A DNA stretch of 38,511 bases from an uncultured Erysipelotrichaceae bacterium (GCA_902788735.1 CADALJ010000005.1:1-38511); one strand, 5' to 3'. Positions 14,608-22,836 are shown, counted from the first letter of the stretch. Notes: generated by a model not told the origin, from the letters alone. Numbers and translations are program-made.

Positions 14608-15180
14608 ATGAATTTATCTTTAATTGATAAGATTGGAACTATATTTAAATATATATTTTCATCTTTTCTTTCTATAGAAATGTTCATTATGTCACTTCTT
14701 TTATTTATCATTTTAGTTGTAAATTTAAAAAGAAAAAATACTTTTGTTCAAATGTTGGCAATTGGGGTTTATATAGGATTTATTATAGGTATATTTGTTA
14801 GTTATACTACTTATGTTAAAACGTGTGTTGATTCTTTTATTAAGGGAGTTATGAATTATATATATTTTCCTTCTCCAATAGTATATTTTTTTATAATAGT
14901 CTTTGTTACTGTTATGATATTAATTACTTTATTTAGTAAAAAACTAACTATGTTTAAGAAAGTAATTAATTATTTGTTTTTTAGTACTTTATATTTCTTA
15001 TTTATGTCTTTTATTGCATTAGGGGCATATCATGGAGTAGATTTAGTTGATACTTCAGTTTTATATCAAAATGATACGATATTATCTATAGTACAAATTA
15101 GTAATTTCTTATTACTTATATGGTTAATATATACTGGTTTTTATCATTTGTATAAACATTTTAAAAAGAAGTATGATTAA
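14608..15180 (+). CDS. Polytopic membrane protein of the sortase cassette
   Basis: A 190-residue protein with about five hydrophobic helices and short charged loops; no family recognised. AAGGTGAT lies just before ATG 14608, 21 bases after the sortase stop. It ends with a basic tail (HLYKHFKKKYD) that should be cytoplasmic. As third gene of the thioester protein-sortase unit it might help secretion or anchoring of the adhesin, or form a complex with the sortase; position is the only evidence. A bidirectional terminator closes the cassette. No conserved catalytic residues are visible apart from a GAYHGVD loop. Confidence 0.62.
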   Translation: MNLSLIDKIGTIFKYIFSSFLSIEMFIMSLLLFIILVVNLKRKNTFVQMLAIGVYIGFIIGIFVSYTTYVKTCVDSFIKGVMNYIYFPSPIVYFFIIVFVTVMILITLFSKKLTMFKKVINYLFFSTLYFLFMSFIALGAYHGVDLVDTSVLYQNDTILSIVQISNFLLLIWLIYTGFYHLYKHFKKKYD

Positions 15181-15181
15181 A

Positions 15182-15207
15182 AAAAGATTGGTTTTTACCA
15201 ATCTTTT
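15182..15207. terminator. Bidirectional terminator
   Basis: An 11-bp stem (15182-15192 with 15197-15207) with a TTTT loop separates the plus-strand cassette from the minus-strand VanY-type gene. Confidence 0.88.
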
Positions 15208-16115
15208 ATTATGGTTGCATAATACTCTTCAAATGATATATTATGTTCTTTTATATATTTAGCTATTTCTTTTCCTACATATCTATAATGCCATGATTCA
15301 TAAGTATATCCTGTTTCGTTTACTTTATCTTTTGGAAATCTTAATATAAATCCAAATTCGTGAGCATGATTATTCATCCAAATAAATTCTTTTGTTTTTT
15401 CAAAATTAGTATAATTTTCTTTTCCATTATATACATCGACAGCTAGACCAGTTTGATGTTCGGAGTGTCCTGGGCGTCCTGAGTATGTGTCTGCAGCATC
15501 TTTTCCATCTGCTTTTACATATCTGTTATATAAATTAACTTGATAATCATAACTTCTATATGTTGACATAGCTATAATACTTAAATTTTCTTTTTTTGCT
15601 TCTTGAGCCATTTCTTCAAAAGCATTTTTTGCGGTATTAACCATTTTCATATTACTTAAAGCAAATCTTGTGCTTATTGATTCTAGATTATCTGGTACAT
15701 AGTTATTATCTAAATAATAGTATTTATTTACTAGAATTTTTTCTGTATTTAAATTTTTAGCTTTTAATGTGTTTGTATAAAAATCATTATCTAGATTCAT
15801 ATTGACATTTTTAATTACTTGCTTACTTGGCATTTCGCTATTTTTTTCTTTATAAGCTACATATCTATCTAAATAATTCATATTAAAATAATCTATTTCT
15901 TTATCTATATTGTCTAGTTTATTTAATTTTATGTCTTTATTTGTATTAGTTTTTTTAGCTACTACTTGTTTTTCTTTTATAACTTTAGGTGGGTTTAATA
16001 CTTTTACTATACATATTACTAATTCTATTAATCCAAAGATTAGTAATCCTATGAATATTAAGAAGGCTAATAAGTTTTTCCATTTTATCTTTAATTTTCT
16101 TTTTATGGTAGTCAT
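15195..16115 (-). CDS. VanY/LdcB-type D-alanyl-D-alanine carboxypeptidase (M15B)
   Basis: Zinc peptidase that trims the C-terminal D-Ala of peptidoglycan stem peptides. The 306-residue product has one N-terminal membrane helix (about 13-40), a low-complexity stalk, and an M15B catalytic domain from about 145: STYRSYDYQ, GRPGHSEHQTGLAVDV with zinc ligands His220 and Asp227, and YESWHYRYVG with Glu273 and zinc ligand His276. All catalytic residues are present. AGGTGAT precedes the ATG on the minus strand. It lies back to back with a DacA-type enzyme, so the two D,D-carboxypeptidases diverge from a 90-base control region. Whether it acts on tetra- or pentapeptides cannot be told here. Confidence 0.9.
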   Translation of the reverse strand: MTTIKRKLKIKWKNLLAFLIFIGLLIFGLIELVICIVKVLNPPKVIKEKQVVAKKTNTNKDIKLNKLDNIDKEIDYFNMNYLDRYVAYKEKNSEMPSKQVIKNVNMNLDNDFYTNTLKAKNLNTEKILVNKYYYLDNNYVPDNLESISTRFALSNMKMVNTAKNAFEEMAQEAKKENLSIIAMSTYRSYDYQVNLYNRYVKADGKDAADTYSGRPGHSEHQTGLAVDVYNGKENYTNFEKTKEFIWMNNHAHEFGFILRFPKDKVNETGYTYESWHYRYVGKEIAKYIKEHNISFEEYYATIIKDW

Positions 16116-16131
16116 ATTATCACCTAATTCT

Positions 16132-16140
16132 ATAATAGCA
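16132..16140 (-). promoter_or_regulatory. Extended -10 promoter for the VanY-type gene
   Basis: Read on the minus strand: TGCTATTAT (16140 to 16132), upstream of the peptidase start; no convincing -35. Confidence 0.38.
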
Positions 16141-16202
16141 AAAAAAATTAAAATTATGAATAAAATATTTCTACTTTACATAAAAAATGATAGGAGGATA
16201 AA

Positions 16203-17339
16203 ATGAAAAAAATAGTATTTTTACTTATATTATTATGTATACCTTTTAGAGTATTTGCAGAAGAATTAATACCTAATGCAGCAAGTGGTATATTACTTGA
16301 GCCATATAGTGGAAAAATAATATATTCTAAAGAAATGGATAAAGAAGTTAGTGTAGCTTCATTAACTAAGATGGTTGCACAAATAATAATACTTGAGGAG
16401 ATAGAAAAAGAAAAGATTAAGTGGAATGATGTTGTTACTGTTAGCAAAAATGCTGCTGATATGGGTGGAAGTCAAATATATTTAAGTGATGGAGAAAAAA
16501 TGACAGTAGAGGATTTGATGAAGGGTATTAGTGTTGCTAGTGGTAATGATGCAACTGTTGCTATGGCTGAATATATTAGTGGTAGTGAAGAAAAGTTTGT
16601 TAAAAGAATGAATAAGAAAGTTAAAGATTTAGGTCTTAAGCATACTAATTTTGTTAATTGTACAGGTTTAGATGAGAAGGGACATTATTCTAGTGCTTAT
16701 GATATGGCAATTATTGCTCGTGAATTAATTGTTAATCATCCTGAGATACTTAGATTTTCTTCTATATATGAGGATTATTTAAGGGAAGATACTCCTAATA
16801 AGTTTTGGTTAGTTAATACTAATAAATTAATTAGTCAATATGAAGGTACTGATGGATTAAAGACGGGACATACTGATGATGCAGGCTATTGTTTATCAGC
16901 TACTGTAAAACGTGGTGATTTAAGATTGATAGGTATAGTTTTAGGAGAAAATGATAGTAAAGTAAGAAATAAAGAAACTATAGATTTACTTGATTATGGG
17001 TTTAATAATACTAAATTAAAAACTTTAAAGAAAAAAAATAGTATTATTCAAAAAATTAATTTAGATAAATCTAATAAAAAAACTATTAATCTTATACTAA
17101 AAGATAATTTAAATGTTGTAGAAGAACCTGGTACTAATAATAAATATTCTTATGATATTAAAATAAAAGAGATAAATCTTCCTATACAAAAGGGTGATGT
17201 TTTAGGAAGTATTACTGTCAAATTAAAAGATAAAATAATAACTACAGGTGAACTTATTAGTGATAGGGATGTTTCAAAGCTTAAGTTATTTGATTTATTT
17301 AAAAATAGTATTGTTGGGATAATTACTGGAAATATATAG
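16203..17339 (+). CDS. D-alanyl-D-alanine carboxypeptidase (PBP5/DacA-DacF type)
   Basis: Serine penicillin-binding protein that removes the terminal D-Ala of peptidoglycan pentapeptides. The 378-residue product has a cleavable signal peptide (MKKIVFLLILLCIPFRVFA), the active-site Ser53-Leu-Thr-Lys56, Ser113-Gly-Asn115 in VASGNDA and Lys220-Thr-Gly222 in DGLKTGHT, then a C-terminal beta domain and a final hydrophobic segment near 362-376 that may anchor it to the membrane. All catalytic motifs are intact. AGGAGG (16193-16198) precedes the ATG. In Bacillus the homologues act in vegetative wall maturation (DacA) or in spore cortex formation (DacB, DacF); the sequence does not settle which. Confidence 0.93.
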   Translation: MKKIVFLLILLCIPFRVFAEELIPNAASGILLEPYSGKIIYSKEMDKEVSVASLTKMVAQIIILEEIEKEKIKWNDVVTVSKNAADMGGSQIYLSDGEKMTVEDLMKGISVASGNDATVAMAEYISGSEEKFVKRMNKKVKDLGLKHTNFVNCTGLDEKGHYSSAYDMAIIARELIVNHPEILRFSSIYEDYLREDTPNKFWLVNTNKLISQYEGTDGLKTGHTDDAGYCLSATVKRGDLRLIGIVLGENDSKVRNKETIDLLDYGFNNTKLKTLKKKNSIIQKINLDKSNKKTINLILKDNLNVVEEPGTNNKYSYDIKIKEINLPIQKGDVLGSITVKLKDKIITTGELISDRDVSKLKLFDLFKNSIVGIITGNI

Positions 17340-17366
17340 AAAGTATAGAATACTTTCTCTTTTTTT
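17338..17366 (+). terminator. Terminator overlapping the carboxypeptidase stop codon
   Basis: A 9-bp stem (17338-17346 with 17350-17358) with a three-base loop and a T-run; the TAG stop forms the base of the stem. Confidence 0.88.
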
Positions 17367-17374
17367 GTTATAAT
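17366..17374 (+). promoter_or_regulatory. Extended -10 promoter for the SGNH-VanW operon
   Basis: TGTTATAAT begins in the last base of the preceding U-tract. No clear -35 at 16-18 bases. Confidence 0.55.
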
Positions 17375-17403
17375 ACTTATATATTTGAAGTGAGGTTGGT
17401 AGT

Positions 17404-18264
17404 ATGAAGTCAAAAAATACTAAAAAAGTAGTAGAAGATACAACAAGAATTAGAATTACTGAGGATAGAATAAATGATGCTGATAGTATAGATGTTAGTT
17501 TTATAGATGGTAATAAAAATAAAATAAATAAAGAAAAAATATTAAAGGAAAAGAAAGACCATTCATTTTTATATGGCATTTTAAAAACTTTAGTATTATT
17601 TTTAATAGTTGCTGTATTATTTATTTTTGCTTTTATGTATGCTAGAGATAATAATTTATTAGAAAATGTTTTTCATATTAAACCTCAAGTGAAAGTAAAA
17701 GTAGAAGAAAAAGAAGTTAAGACTATGGATTATAATTATGTATTTATAGGTGATTATCATACGGAAGGATTAGAGTTTGATAATTTTTATAAACCATATG
17801 TAAAAGTTAGTAATGATAGTTATACTACTGTAGATATATTAGATGATTTAAAAGATCATATATATGTATATAATCCTACACATGTATTTATAGAGTTAGG
17901 GTCTAATGATTTAGTCGATGAGAATTCTATAAGTGAATTAGTTAATAATTTAAAAAGAATAGTAAGAGGAATTCAAAATAATAGAAGTTTAGCTACTATA
18001 TATGTAGAATCTTTATATCCAGTTAATGATACTGTAGATGATTTTAATAGTGATATTTCTATTGAATTAATAAAGAAAACTAATATTGAAATTAAGTCTA
18101 TGTGTAAGGATTTAGATATTAATTATATAGATATGTATGATGAATTAGTAGAAGATGATTTATTAAAAAAAGAATATACTGATGATGGTATTAAATTAAA
18201 TAGTGATGGATATAAAAAGGTATTTAAAGTAATAAATAGGTATATAGAAAATGAAAGAAATTAA
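17404..18264 (+). CDS. Membrane-anchored SGNH-like protein lacking catalytic Ser and His
   Basis: A 286-residue protein with a charged cytoplasmic head (1-53), a membrane helix (about 56-80) and an extracytoplasmic SGNH/GDSL-fold domain from about 108. The block I strand reads YVFIGDYHTEG, so the usual GDS nucleophile Ser is Tyr118. Block III keeps ELGSNDL (Asn168). Block V reads DDGIKLNSDGY, so the catalytic His of D-x-x-H is Lys264. With both Ser and His gone it should not act as a normal esterase or acetylhydrolase; a binding or scaffold role is inference. The fold assignment rests on the spacing and hydrophobic patterns around these blocks. It overlaps the VanW-family gene by 14 bases, so the two are coupled. 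Confidence 0.75.
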   Translation: MKSKNTKKVVEDTTRIRITEDRINDADSIDVSFIDGNKNKINKEKILKEKKDHSFLYGILKTLVLFLIVAVLFIFAFMYARDNNLLENVFHIKPQVKVKVEEKEVKTMDYNYVFIGDYHTEGLEFDNFYKPYVKVSNDSYTTVDILDDLKDHIYVYNPTHVFIELGSNDLVDENSISELVNNLKRIVRGIQNNRSLATIYVESLYPVNDTVDDFNSDISIELIKKTNIEIKSMCKDLDINYIDMYDELVEDDLLKKEYTDDGIKLNSDGYKKVFKVINRYIENERN

Positions 18265-19483
18265 AAATAGTAAAGAAAGATTAGTTGTTTTATTCTCATT
18301 ATTATTCTTATTAATTATATCTTATATAGGATTAGTAATATATAATAATAGATCTTTAAAAGAATATGATAATACATTTCTTCCTAGTACTTATATAGAT
18401 GATTTTGATATGAGTTATTATACTTATAATAATGCAGAAGAAAAGATTAATTATATTAAAGATTATGTTTTAGAAACAAAGATAAAAGTAAATATTGATT
18501 CTAAAGAATATGAATATAGTTTAAAAGATTTAGGACTTAGTATTAATATAGATGAAACATTAAATAGTATTAAGAAAAATCAAAAGAAATTAAATTATAG
18601 TACTAAACTTATGATGATTAATGGATCTCGAAAGGGTAAATATAAATTTATTTATAATATAGATGAGAATAAATTAAGAGATACTTTAAATAATTTAAAA
18701 GGACAAGTTGATTATAATGCAGTAAATGGTTATTTTGATACTAGTAGTGGTGTTAGTTATAAAGAAGGGACTAATGGTTTTGCACTTAATGTAGATAATA
18801 GTATTAATAATATTAAAAATAGTATAACTAATGGTATAAATAAAAAAACTAATATATCTTTAAGTGGAGATGTAATAGAGGCTTATACTAACGATAATTA
18901 TAAAAGTATTGATGCTAAAACATCAGAGTTTTCTACAGTATTTATACCTTATACTTGGGCTAGAAATATTAATTTAAACTATGCTTTAAGTTTAATAAAT
19001 GGAACTGTGGTAGAACCTGGTGAGGTATTCAGTTATTGTGATACAGCTGGACCATTTACTAGATATGGATATGTATTTTATTATGAGTTTGTGGGTAATG
19101 GAGTATGTCAGATTGCTACTACTACATATAATGCAGCATTACTTGGAGGACTTGAAATAGTAAAACGTTATCCTCACGCTAAGAAGAGTTTATATGTACC
19201 AGGTGGGCTTGATGCTACTGTTGCTTCATACTCTAGTGGTTGGTGTGTTGATATGCAATTTAAAAATACTTATAAGTATCCTATATATATAAAAGCTTGG
19301 TCAAATGATGGTATAGCTTATGTTGAATTTTGGTCTAATCATGATGCTAAAGAGGGGTATGAATATACAACTTCTTCTGTTCAAATAGGACAAAGAGGAT
19401 ATAAAACATATTTACATAAATGGAAAGATGGAGAAGAAGTTGATGTTTCTTTAATAGATACTACTTGGTATATAGAAGATTAA
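18251..19483 (+). CDS. VanW family protein with YoaR-like N-terminal region
   Basis: A 410-residue cell-surface protein. After a membrane helix (about 10-31) comes a region resembling the peptidoglycan-binding-like domains of YoaR proteins, with repeats of an Ala-Glu-Glu-Lys helix and a SLKDLGLSINI strand. From about 235 there is a VanW domain with its signatures: VVEPGEVFSYCDTAGPFT, GNGVCQIATTTYNAALLGG and ERYPHAKK-like VKRYPHAKKS, then YSSGWCVDMQFKNTYKYPI. VanW occurs near glycopeptide resistance genes and in many Gram-positives, but its biochemical role is not established. Start overlaps the SGNH-like gene. The TAA stop sits in a strong terminator stem. No van resistance genes are present. 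Confidence 0.88.
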   Translation: MKEIKNSKERLVVLFSLLFLLIISYIGLVIYNNRSLKEYDNTFLPSTYIDDFDMSYYTYNNAEEKINYIKDYVLETKIKVNIDSKEYEYSLKDLGLSINIDETLNSIKKNQKKLNYSTKLMMINGSRKGKYKFIYNIDENKLRDTLNNLKGQVDYNAVNGYFDTSSGVSYKEGTNGFALNVDNSINNIKNSITNGINKKTNISLSGDVIEAYTNDNYKSIDAKTSEFSTVFIPYTWARNINLNYALSLINGTVVEPGEVFSYCDTAGPFTRYGYVFYYEFVGNGVCQIATTTYNAALLGGLEIVKRYPHAKKSLYVPGGLDATVASYSSGWCVDMQFKNTYKYPIYIKAWSNDGIAYVEFWSNHDAKEGYEYTTSSVQIGQRGYKTYLHKWKDGEEVDVSLIDTTWYIED

Positions 19484-19508
19484 AATATGAATATTTTAAT
19501 CTTTTTTT
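19476..19508 (+). terminator. Strong terminator with the VanW-gene stop codon in its stem
   Basis: A perfect 13-bp stem (19476-19488 with 19491-19503), two-base nominal loop, and seven T. Confidence 0.9.
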
Positions 19509-19516
19509 CATAGTAT
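19489..19516 (+). promoter_or_regulatory. SigE-like promoter for spoVS
   Basis: GAATATT (19489-19495) is a full match to the SigE -35 consensus KMATATT; 13 bases later CATAGTAT (19509-19516) matches CATACAMT at six of eight positions. The -35 lies in the 3' arm of the preceding terminator. Confidence 0.5.
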
Positions 19517-19535
19517 TAACTGAAAGCGAGGAATT

Positions 19536-19796
19536 ATGGAAATATTAAAAGTTAGTAGTAAATCTAATCCAAATAGTGTAGCAGGTGCTTTAGCAAATGT
19601 TTTTCGTGAAAAGGGCCGTGTTGAAATACAAGCAGTAGGAGCTGGAGCAATAAACCAAGCAATTAAAGCTATCGCTATAGCAAGGGGTTTTGTAGCACCT
19701 AGTGGAAAAAATTTAATTTGTATACCAGCTTTTTCAGATATTACTATTGAGGGTGAAGAAAAAACTGCAATTAAATTAATAGTAGAAGCTAAATAA
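19536..19796 (+). CDS. spoVS: Stage V sporulation protein S
   Basis: Small dimeric protein with an Alba-like fold that influences sporulation and septation in Bacillus. The 86-residue product begins MEILKVSSKSNPNSVAGALA and continues with EIQAVGAGAINQAIKAIAIA and PAFSDI, nearly the full SpoVS pattern with no insertions. Length matches the family exactly. GAGG precedes ATG 19536. It stands alone between two terminators, with a SigE-like promoter upstream. SpoVS also occurs in non-sporulating bacteria, so on its own it does not prove sporulation; with cotE and the YjcZ-like genes in this window it adds weight. Confidence 0.95.
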   Translation: MEILKVSSKSNPNSVAGALANVFREKGRVEIQAVGAGAINQAIKAIAIARGFVAPSGKNLICIPAFSDITIEGEEKTAIKLIVEAK

Positions 19797-19812
19797 CTTC
19801 TATTATTTTTTT
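19778..19812 (+). terminator. Terminator after spoVS
   Basis: An 11-bp stem with one G-U pair (19778-19788 with 19797-19807), eight-base loop containing the stop codon, and a T-run. Confidence 0.85.
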
Positions 19813-19850
19813 ATTTATTATGGTAAACTATAAATAATAGAGGTGTTAAT

Positions 19851-21047
19851 ATGAATCAAGATAATGGTTTTAAGACATTTTGCCCTAGATGTGGTAGTGA
19901 AATGAATATTAACTCTAGATATTGTATGAAATGTGGTTATTTAAATCCAACTAATCAAGCCAATCAAGGTATGAATAAATTTATGTCTAATGATAAATCT
20001 CAAGTATATCAAATTGGTTCAGGGCAAAATATTGTTCAAAGTAATAATCAAATAACTACAAGTATTGCTTCTAATACTGGAAATAGGTTGATATGTTTTT
20101 TACTTAATTATTTAATTTATATTGGAATTATTATATTAAGTTTTTTCTTAATAGTTGGAAGTAATATAACTGATTTTAATATGATTAAAAATTCATTTTT
20201 TCCAGATGTAGTATTTATTAGTTCTATTATATTTATATATATTTACTCATTACAATTAATATTTATAAAAGCTAATCAGAAGTGGTGGTATGCTTTAATA
20301 CCTTTTTATAATTTATTTGTATTATGTGATATTACTTATAGAAAAAAATGGTTAGGAATTATCTTGTTAATACCAGTTATTGGGCAAATATTTTTATTAG
20401 TTGTTTTATATAAATTAGCTACTAAATTTAAATGTAATGGATTACTTACTATTTTATTTCCAATTATATTTATACCTTTAATGGGATTTGGAAGTAGATT
20501 GTATGAAGGTGTTAGTTATATTTCTAATGATAAAACTATGGAAAATGATTATAGAAGAAAGAAAATATTCTTTATAACGTTAATGGTGTTTTTAATATTG
20601 AGTGGAGTTTTATTGTTTTGGAGTAATATAATAGAAATACGTGGAAAAACTACAAAAATTAGGAATTATTACTATGTATATGCTACTAGACAAATAGTTG
20701 ATAAAACTAAGCAATTAGCAAAAGAGAATTACTTACAATGTAGTGATTATAAATATAATCCAGAAAGTGGAATTTATTATATATGGTATGCTGATATAGG
20801 AGATGTTAGTTATATACCACTACACTCATATATGGATGTAATAAGTGGATATGTAATAATTGATAATACTACAGGTAGTAGTAAGTATTATGTTACTTTA
20901 AGTGATGGTAGTTTTGGATATCCTGAAATGTTATATAGTGATGTTAAATTGGATAGTATAATTCCATATGGTGAATTAAAAGAAAAAGATGATGTTAATT
21001 TTTGTATTAATACTAAACAAAAATTAACTACAAATGGGACAATTTAA
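19851..21047 (+). CDS. Zinc-ribbon polytopic membrane protein, DUF5684-like
   Basis: A 398-residue protein with a cytoplasmic zinc ribbon at the N-terminus (CPRCG at 11-15 and CMKCG at 26-30), a Gln/Asn-rich linker, then several membrane helices. The stretch with WWYALIPFYNLFVLCDI, KKWLGIILLIPVIGQIF and YKLATKFKCNG resembles the DUF5684 membrane module found in many Gram-positive proteins. A last helix near 240 leads to a C-terminal extracytoplasmic domain containing YYIWYADIGDVSYIPLHS and VIIDNTTGSSKYYV. Function unknown; zinc-ribbon membrane proteins of this layout are often linked to envelope stress or signalling, which is only a suggestion. AGAGGTG precedes ATG 19851. Confidence 0.7.
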   Translation: MNQDNGFKTFCPRCGSEMNINSRYCMKCGYLNPTNQANQGMNKFMSNDKSQVYQIGSGQNIVQSNNQITTSIASNTGNRLICFLLNYLIYIGIIILSFFLIVGSNITDFNMIKNSFFPDVVFISSIIFIYIYSLQLIFIKANQKWWYALIPFYNLFVLCDITYRKKWLGIILLIPVIGQIFLLVVLYKLATKFKCNGLLTILFPIIFIPLMGFGSRLYEGVSYISNDKTMENDYRRKKIFFITLMVFLILSGVLLFWSNIIEIRGKTTKIRNYYYVYATRQIVDKTKQLAKENYLQCSDYKYNPESGIYYIWYADIGDVSYIPLHSYMDVISGYVIIDNTTGSSKYYVTLSDGSFGYPEMLYSDVKLDSIIPYGELKEKDDVNFCINTKQKLTTNGTI

Positions 21048-21050
21048 TAC

Positions 21051-21079
21051 TTGAAATAAGTTTAATAATTTTATATAAT
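21051..21079 (+). promoter_or_regulatory. Promoter of the serS T-box operon
   Basis: TTGAAA (21051-21056), 17-bp spacer, TATAAT (21074-21079). It predicts a transcript start near 21086, just before the T-box stem I. Confidence 0.8.
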
Positions 21080-21085
21080 AAATGA

Positions 21086-21269
21086 GAAGTCGATGATTAG
21101 AACTAATAATAAGAATATTTAATTTTAGAGAATGTGTGGTTGGTGAAAACACTATTAAATACTTATTTATCTACTCTATAGATGGATTTTTCCCGGGTAA
21201 TACCGTTATCTAATTAAGTTAAATAAAGGATGGTACCGTCGTAATGACTCCTTGTACTATTCTTTTTTT
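21086..21269 (+). ncRNA. T-box riboswitch, serine type by context
   Basis: A leader that senses uncharged tRNA. It has a long stem I (AATAAG..TATTTAAT at about 21105-21122 pairing with ATTAAATACTTATT at 21154-21167), an apical region with AGAGA and GGTTGGTGAAAA, and the T-box AGGATGGTACCGTCG at 21227-21241. UCU triplets followed by A lie at 21170-21172 and 21175-21177, just 3' of the stem I helix, and are candidate serine specifiers. In the terminated form GGATGGTAC (21228-21236) pairs with GTACTATTC (21254-21262) ahead of seven T. The downstream serS supports serine as the amino acid. Confidence 0.88.
21225..21269 (+). terminator. T-box-controlled terminator
   Basis: A 12-bp stem with two G-U pairs (21225-21236 with 21254-21265), then T-run; its 5' arm is the T-box sequence itself, so tRNA binding blocks it. 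Confidence 0.8.
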
Positions 21270-21285
21270 GTTTATAGGAGGCACT

Positions 21286-21531
21286 ATGAGAAAAATAAAA
21301 CCAAATACAATTTATAAACATTTTAAAGGAGATTTATATTTAGTTATTGATATAGCAACTCATTCTGAAACTAGAGAAAAACTTGTTATATATAGAGCTT
21401 TATATGGTGAATGTGGATTATATGCAAGACCATATGATATGTTTAACTCGGAAGTTGATCATGAAAAATATCCAAATGTTAAACAAAAATATAGATTTGA
21501 AGAAACAAATATAGAATCATTAAATAAATAG
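21286..21531 (+). CDS. DUF1653 family protein
   Basis: An 81-residue protein. It carries the DUF1653 pattern: [20 protein letters not shown], then [16 protein letters not shown], then [12 protein letters not shown]. Members are small, beta-rich and of unknown function. ATG 21286 is chosen because TAGGAGG (21275-21281) sits four bases upstream; an in-frame upstream ATG at 21244 lies inside the T-box terminator. It is the first gene behind the T-box and 11 bases before serS, so its expression should rise when charged tRNA-Ser is scarce. That suggests a link to serine or translation, but I know of no demonstrated role. Confidence 0.87.
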   Translation: MRKIKPNTIYKHFKGDLYLVIDIATHSETREKLVIYRALYGECGLYARPYDMFNSEVDHEKYPNVKQKYRFEETNIESLNK

Positions 21532-21542
21532 GAGAGATAATT

Positions 21543-22829
21543 ATGATAGATATAAAATTAATAAGAGAAAATAGAGATTTAGTAAAAGAAAATATTAAAA
21601 AGAAATTTCAAGATGAAAAATTACCTTTAGTAGATGAAGTGTATGAATTAGATAAAAAAGTACGTGAAGTACAAGTAAAAGCAGATAACTTAAAAGCAGA
21701 AAAGAATAGAGTTAGTGGAGAAATTGGTAAATTAATGCAACAAGGATTAAGAGATGAGGCCGAAGAAGTTAAAAAGAAAGTTGCTAACTACGGAGAAGAA
21801 ATTAAAGCTTTAGAAGAAGAACAAGCAAAACTTTCTAGTGAAATCAAAGATAAGATGATGGTTATTCCACAAATAATAGATGCAAGTGTTCCTATTGGAA
21901 AAGACGATACTGAAAATGTTGAAGTACAAAGATTTGGGGAACCAGTAGTACCTAGTTATGAAATTCCATATCATGCTGATATTATAGAAAGAGTTGGTGG
22001 TATGGATAAAGATGCTGCAGGTAGAACAAGTGGACAAGGATTCTATTATTTATTAGGTGATATTGCTCGTCTTCATGAAGCAATGATTGCTTATGCAAGA
22101 GACTTTATGATTGATGCAGGATTTACCTATGCAATTCCACCATTTATGATTCATTCTGATGTAGTAACAGGAGTTATGAGTTTTCCTGAAATGGAAGCAA
22201 TGATGTATAAAATTGAAGGTGAAGACTTATACTTAATTGGAACTAGTGAACACTCTATGATTGGTAAGTTTAAAGATCAAATAATTAATAAAAATGAATT
22301 ACCAATTAGTATGACAAGTTATTCTCCTTGTTTTAGAAAAGAGGGAGGAAGTCATGGACTTGAGGAACGTGGTCTTTATAGAGTTCATCAATTTGAAAAA
22401 CAAGAGATGATTGTTATATGCGAACCTGAAGAGTCTATGAAATGGTATGAAAAAATGTGGAAACTAACAGTTGAAATATTTAGAAATTTTGATATACCAG
22501 TAAGACAATTAGAATGTTGTTCAGGTGACTTAGCAGATTTAAAAGTTAAATCATGTGATATTGAAGCATGGAGCCCTCGTCAACAAAAATACTTTGAAGT
22601 GGGAAGTTGTAGTACATTAGGAGATGCTCAAGCAAGACGACTTGGAATTCGTGCTAAAGGAGAAAAGGGAACATACTATTTACATACTTTAAATAATACA
22701 GTAGTAGCTACACCACGTGGGTTGATTGCATTAATTGAAAATAATTATCAAGAAGATGGATCTATTAAGATTCCAAAAGCTCTTCAACCATATATGGGTG
22801 GAAAGACACTAATTGTTCCAAAGAAATAG
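21543..22829 (+). CDS. serS: Seryl-tRNA synthetase
   Basis: Class II aminoacyl-tRNA synthetase that charges tRNA-Ser. The 428-residue product has the N-terminal long antiparallel coiled coil that holds the tRNA long arm (about 30-100), then the catalytic core with motif 2 SPCFRKEGGSHG and RGLYRVHQFEKQEM, and motif 3 TPRGLIALIENN near the C-terminus. Length and motifs are complete. AGGAGAG lies before ATG 21543. It is governed by the T-box leader together with the DUF1653 gene. The stop codon overlaps the ribosome site of the next gene. Confidence 0.97.
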   Translation: MIDIKLIRENRDLVKENIKKKFQDEKLPLVDEVYELDKKVREVQVKADNLKAEKNRVSGEIGKLMQQGLRDEAEEVKKKVANYGEEIKALEEEQAKLSSEIKDKMMVIPQIIDASVPIGKDDTENVEVQRFGEPVVPSYEIPYHADIIERVGGMDKDAAGRTSGQGFYYLLGDIARLHEAMIAYARDFMIDAGFTYAIPPFMIHSDVVTGVMSFPEMEAMMYKIEGEDLYLIGTSEHSMIGKFKDQIINKNELPISMTSYSPCFRKEGGSHGLEERGLYRVHQFEKQEMIVICEPEESMKWYEKMWKLTVEIFRNFDIPVRQLECCSGDLADLKVKSCDIEAWSPRQQKYFEVGSCSTLGDAQARRLGIRAKGEKGTYYLHTLNNTVVATPRGLIALIENNYQEDGSIKIPKALQPYMGGKTLIVPKK

Positions 22830-22836
22830 GTGAGTT

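Noticed and set aside
15910-17579. Several open frames on the opposite strand of the carboxypeptidase and SGNH genes
   Set aside because: They lie fully inside well-supported genes, have no ribosome sites, and their composition is a by-product of the AT-rich coding strand.
18251-19483. Glycopeptide resistance cluster suggested by VanW- and VanY-type genes
   Set aside because: No vanH, vanA/B ligase, vanX or vanRS genes are present; both families are common in wall metabolism without resistance.
19821-19834. Promoter boxes before the zinc-ribbon membrane gene at 19851
   Set aside because: TAAACT or TATAAA could serve as -10, but neither has a suitable -35 or a clear TG extension, so I could not choose.
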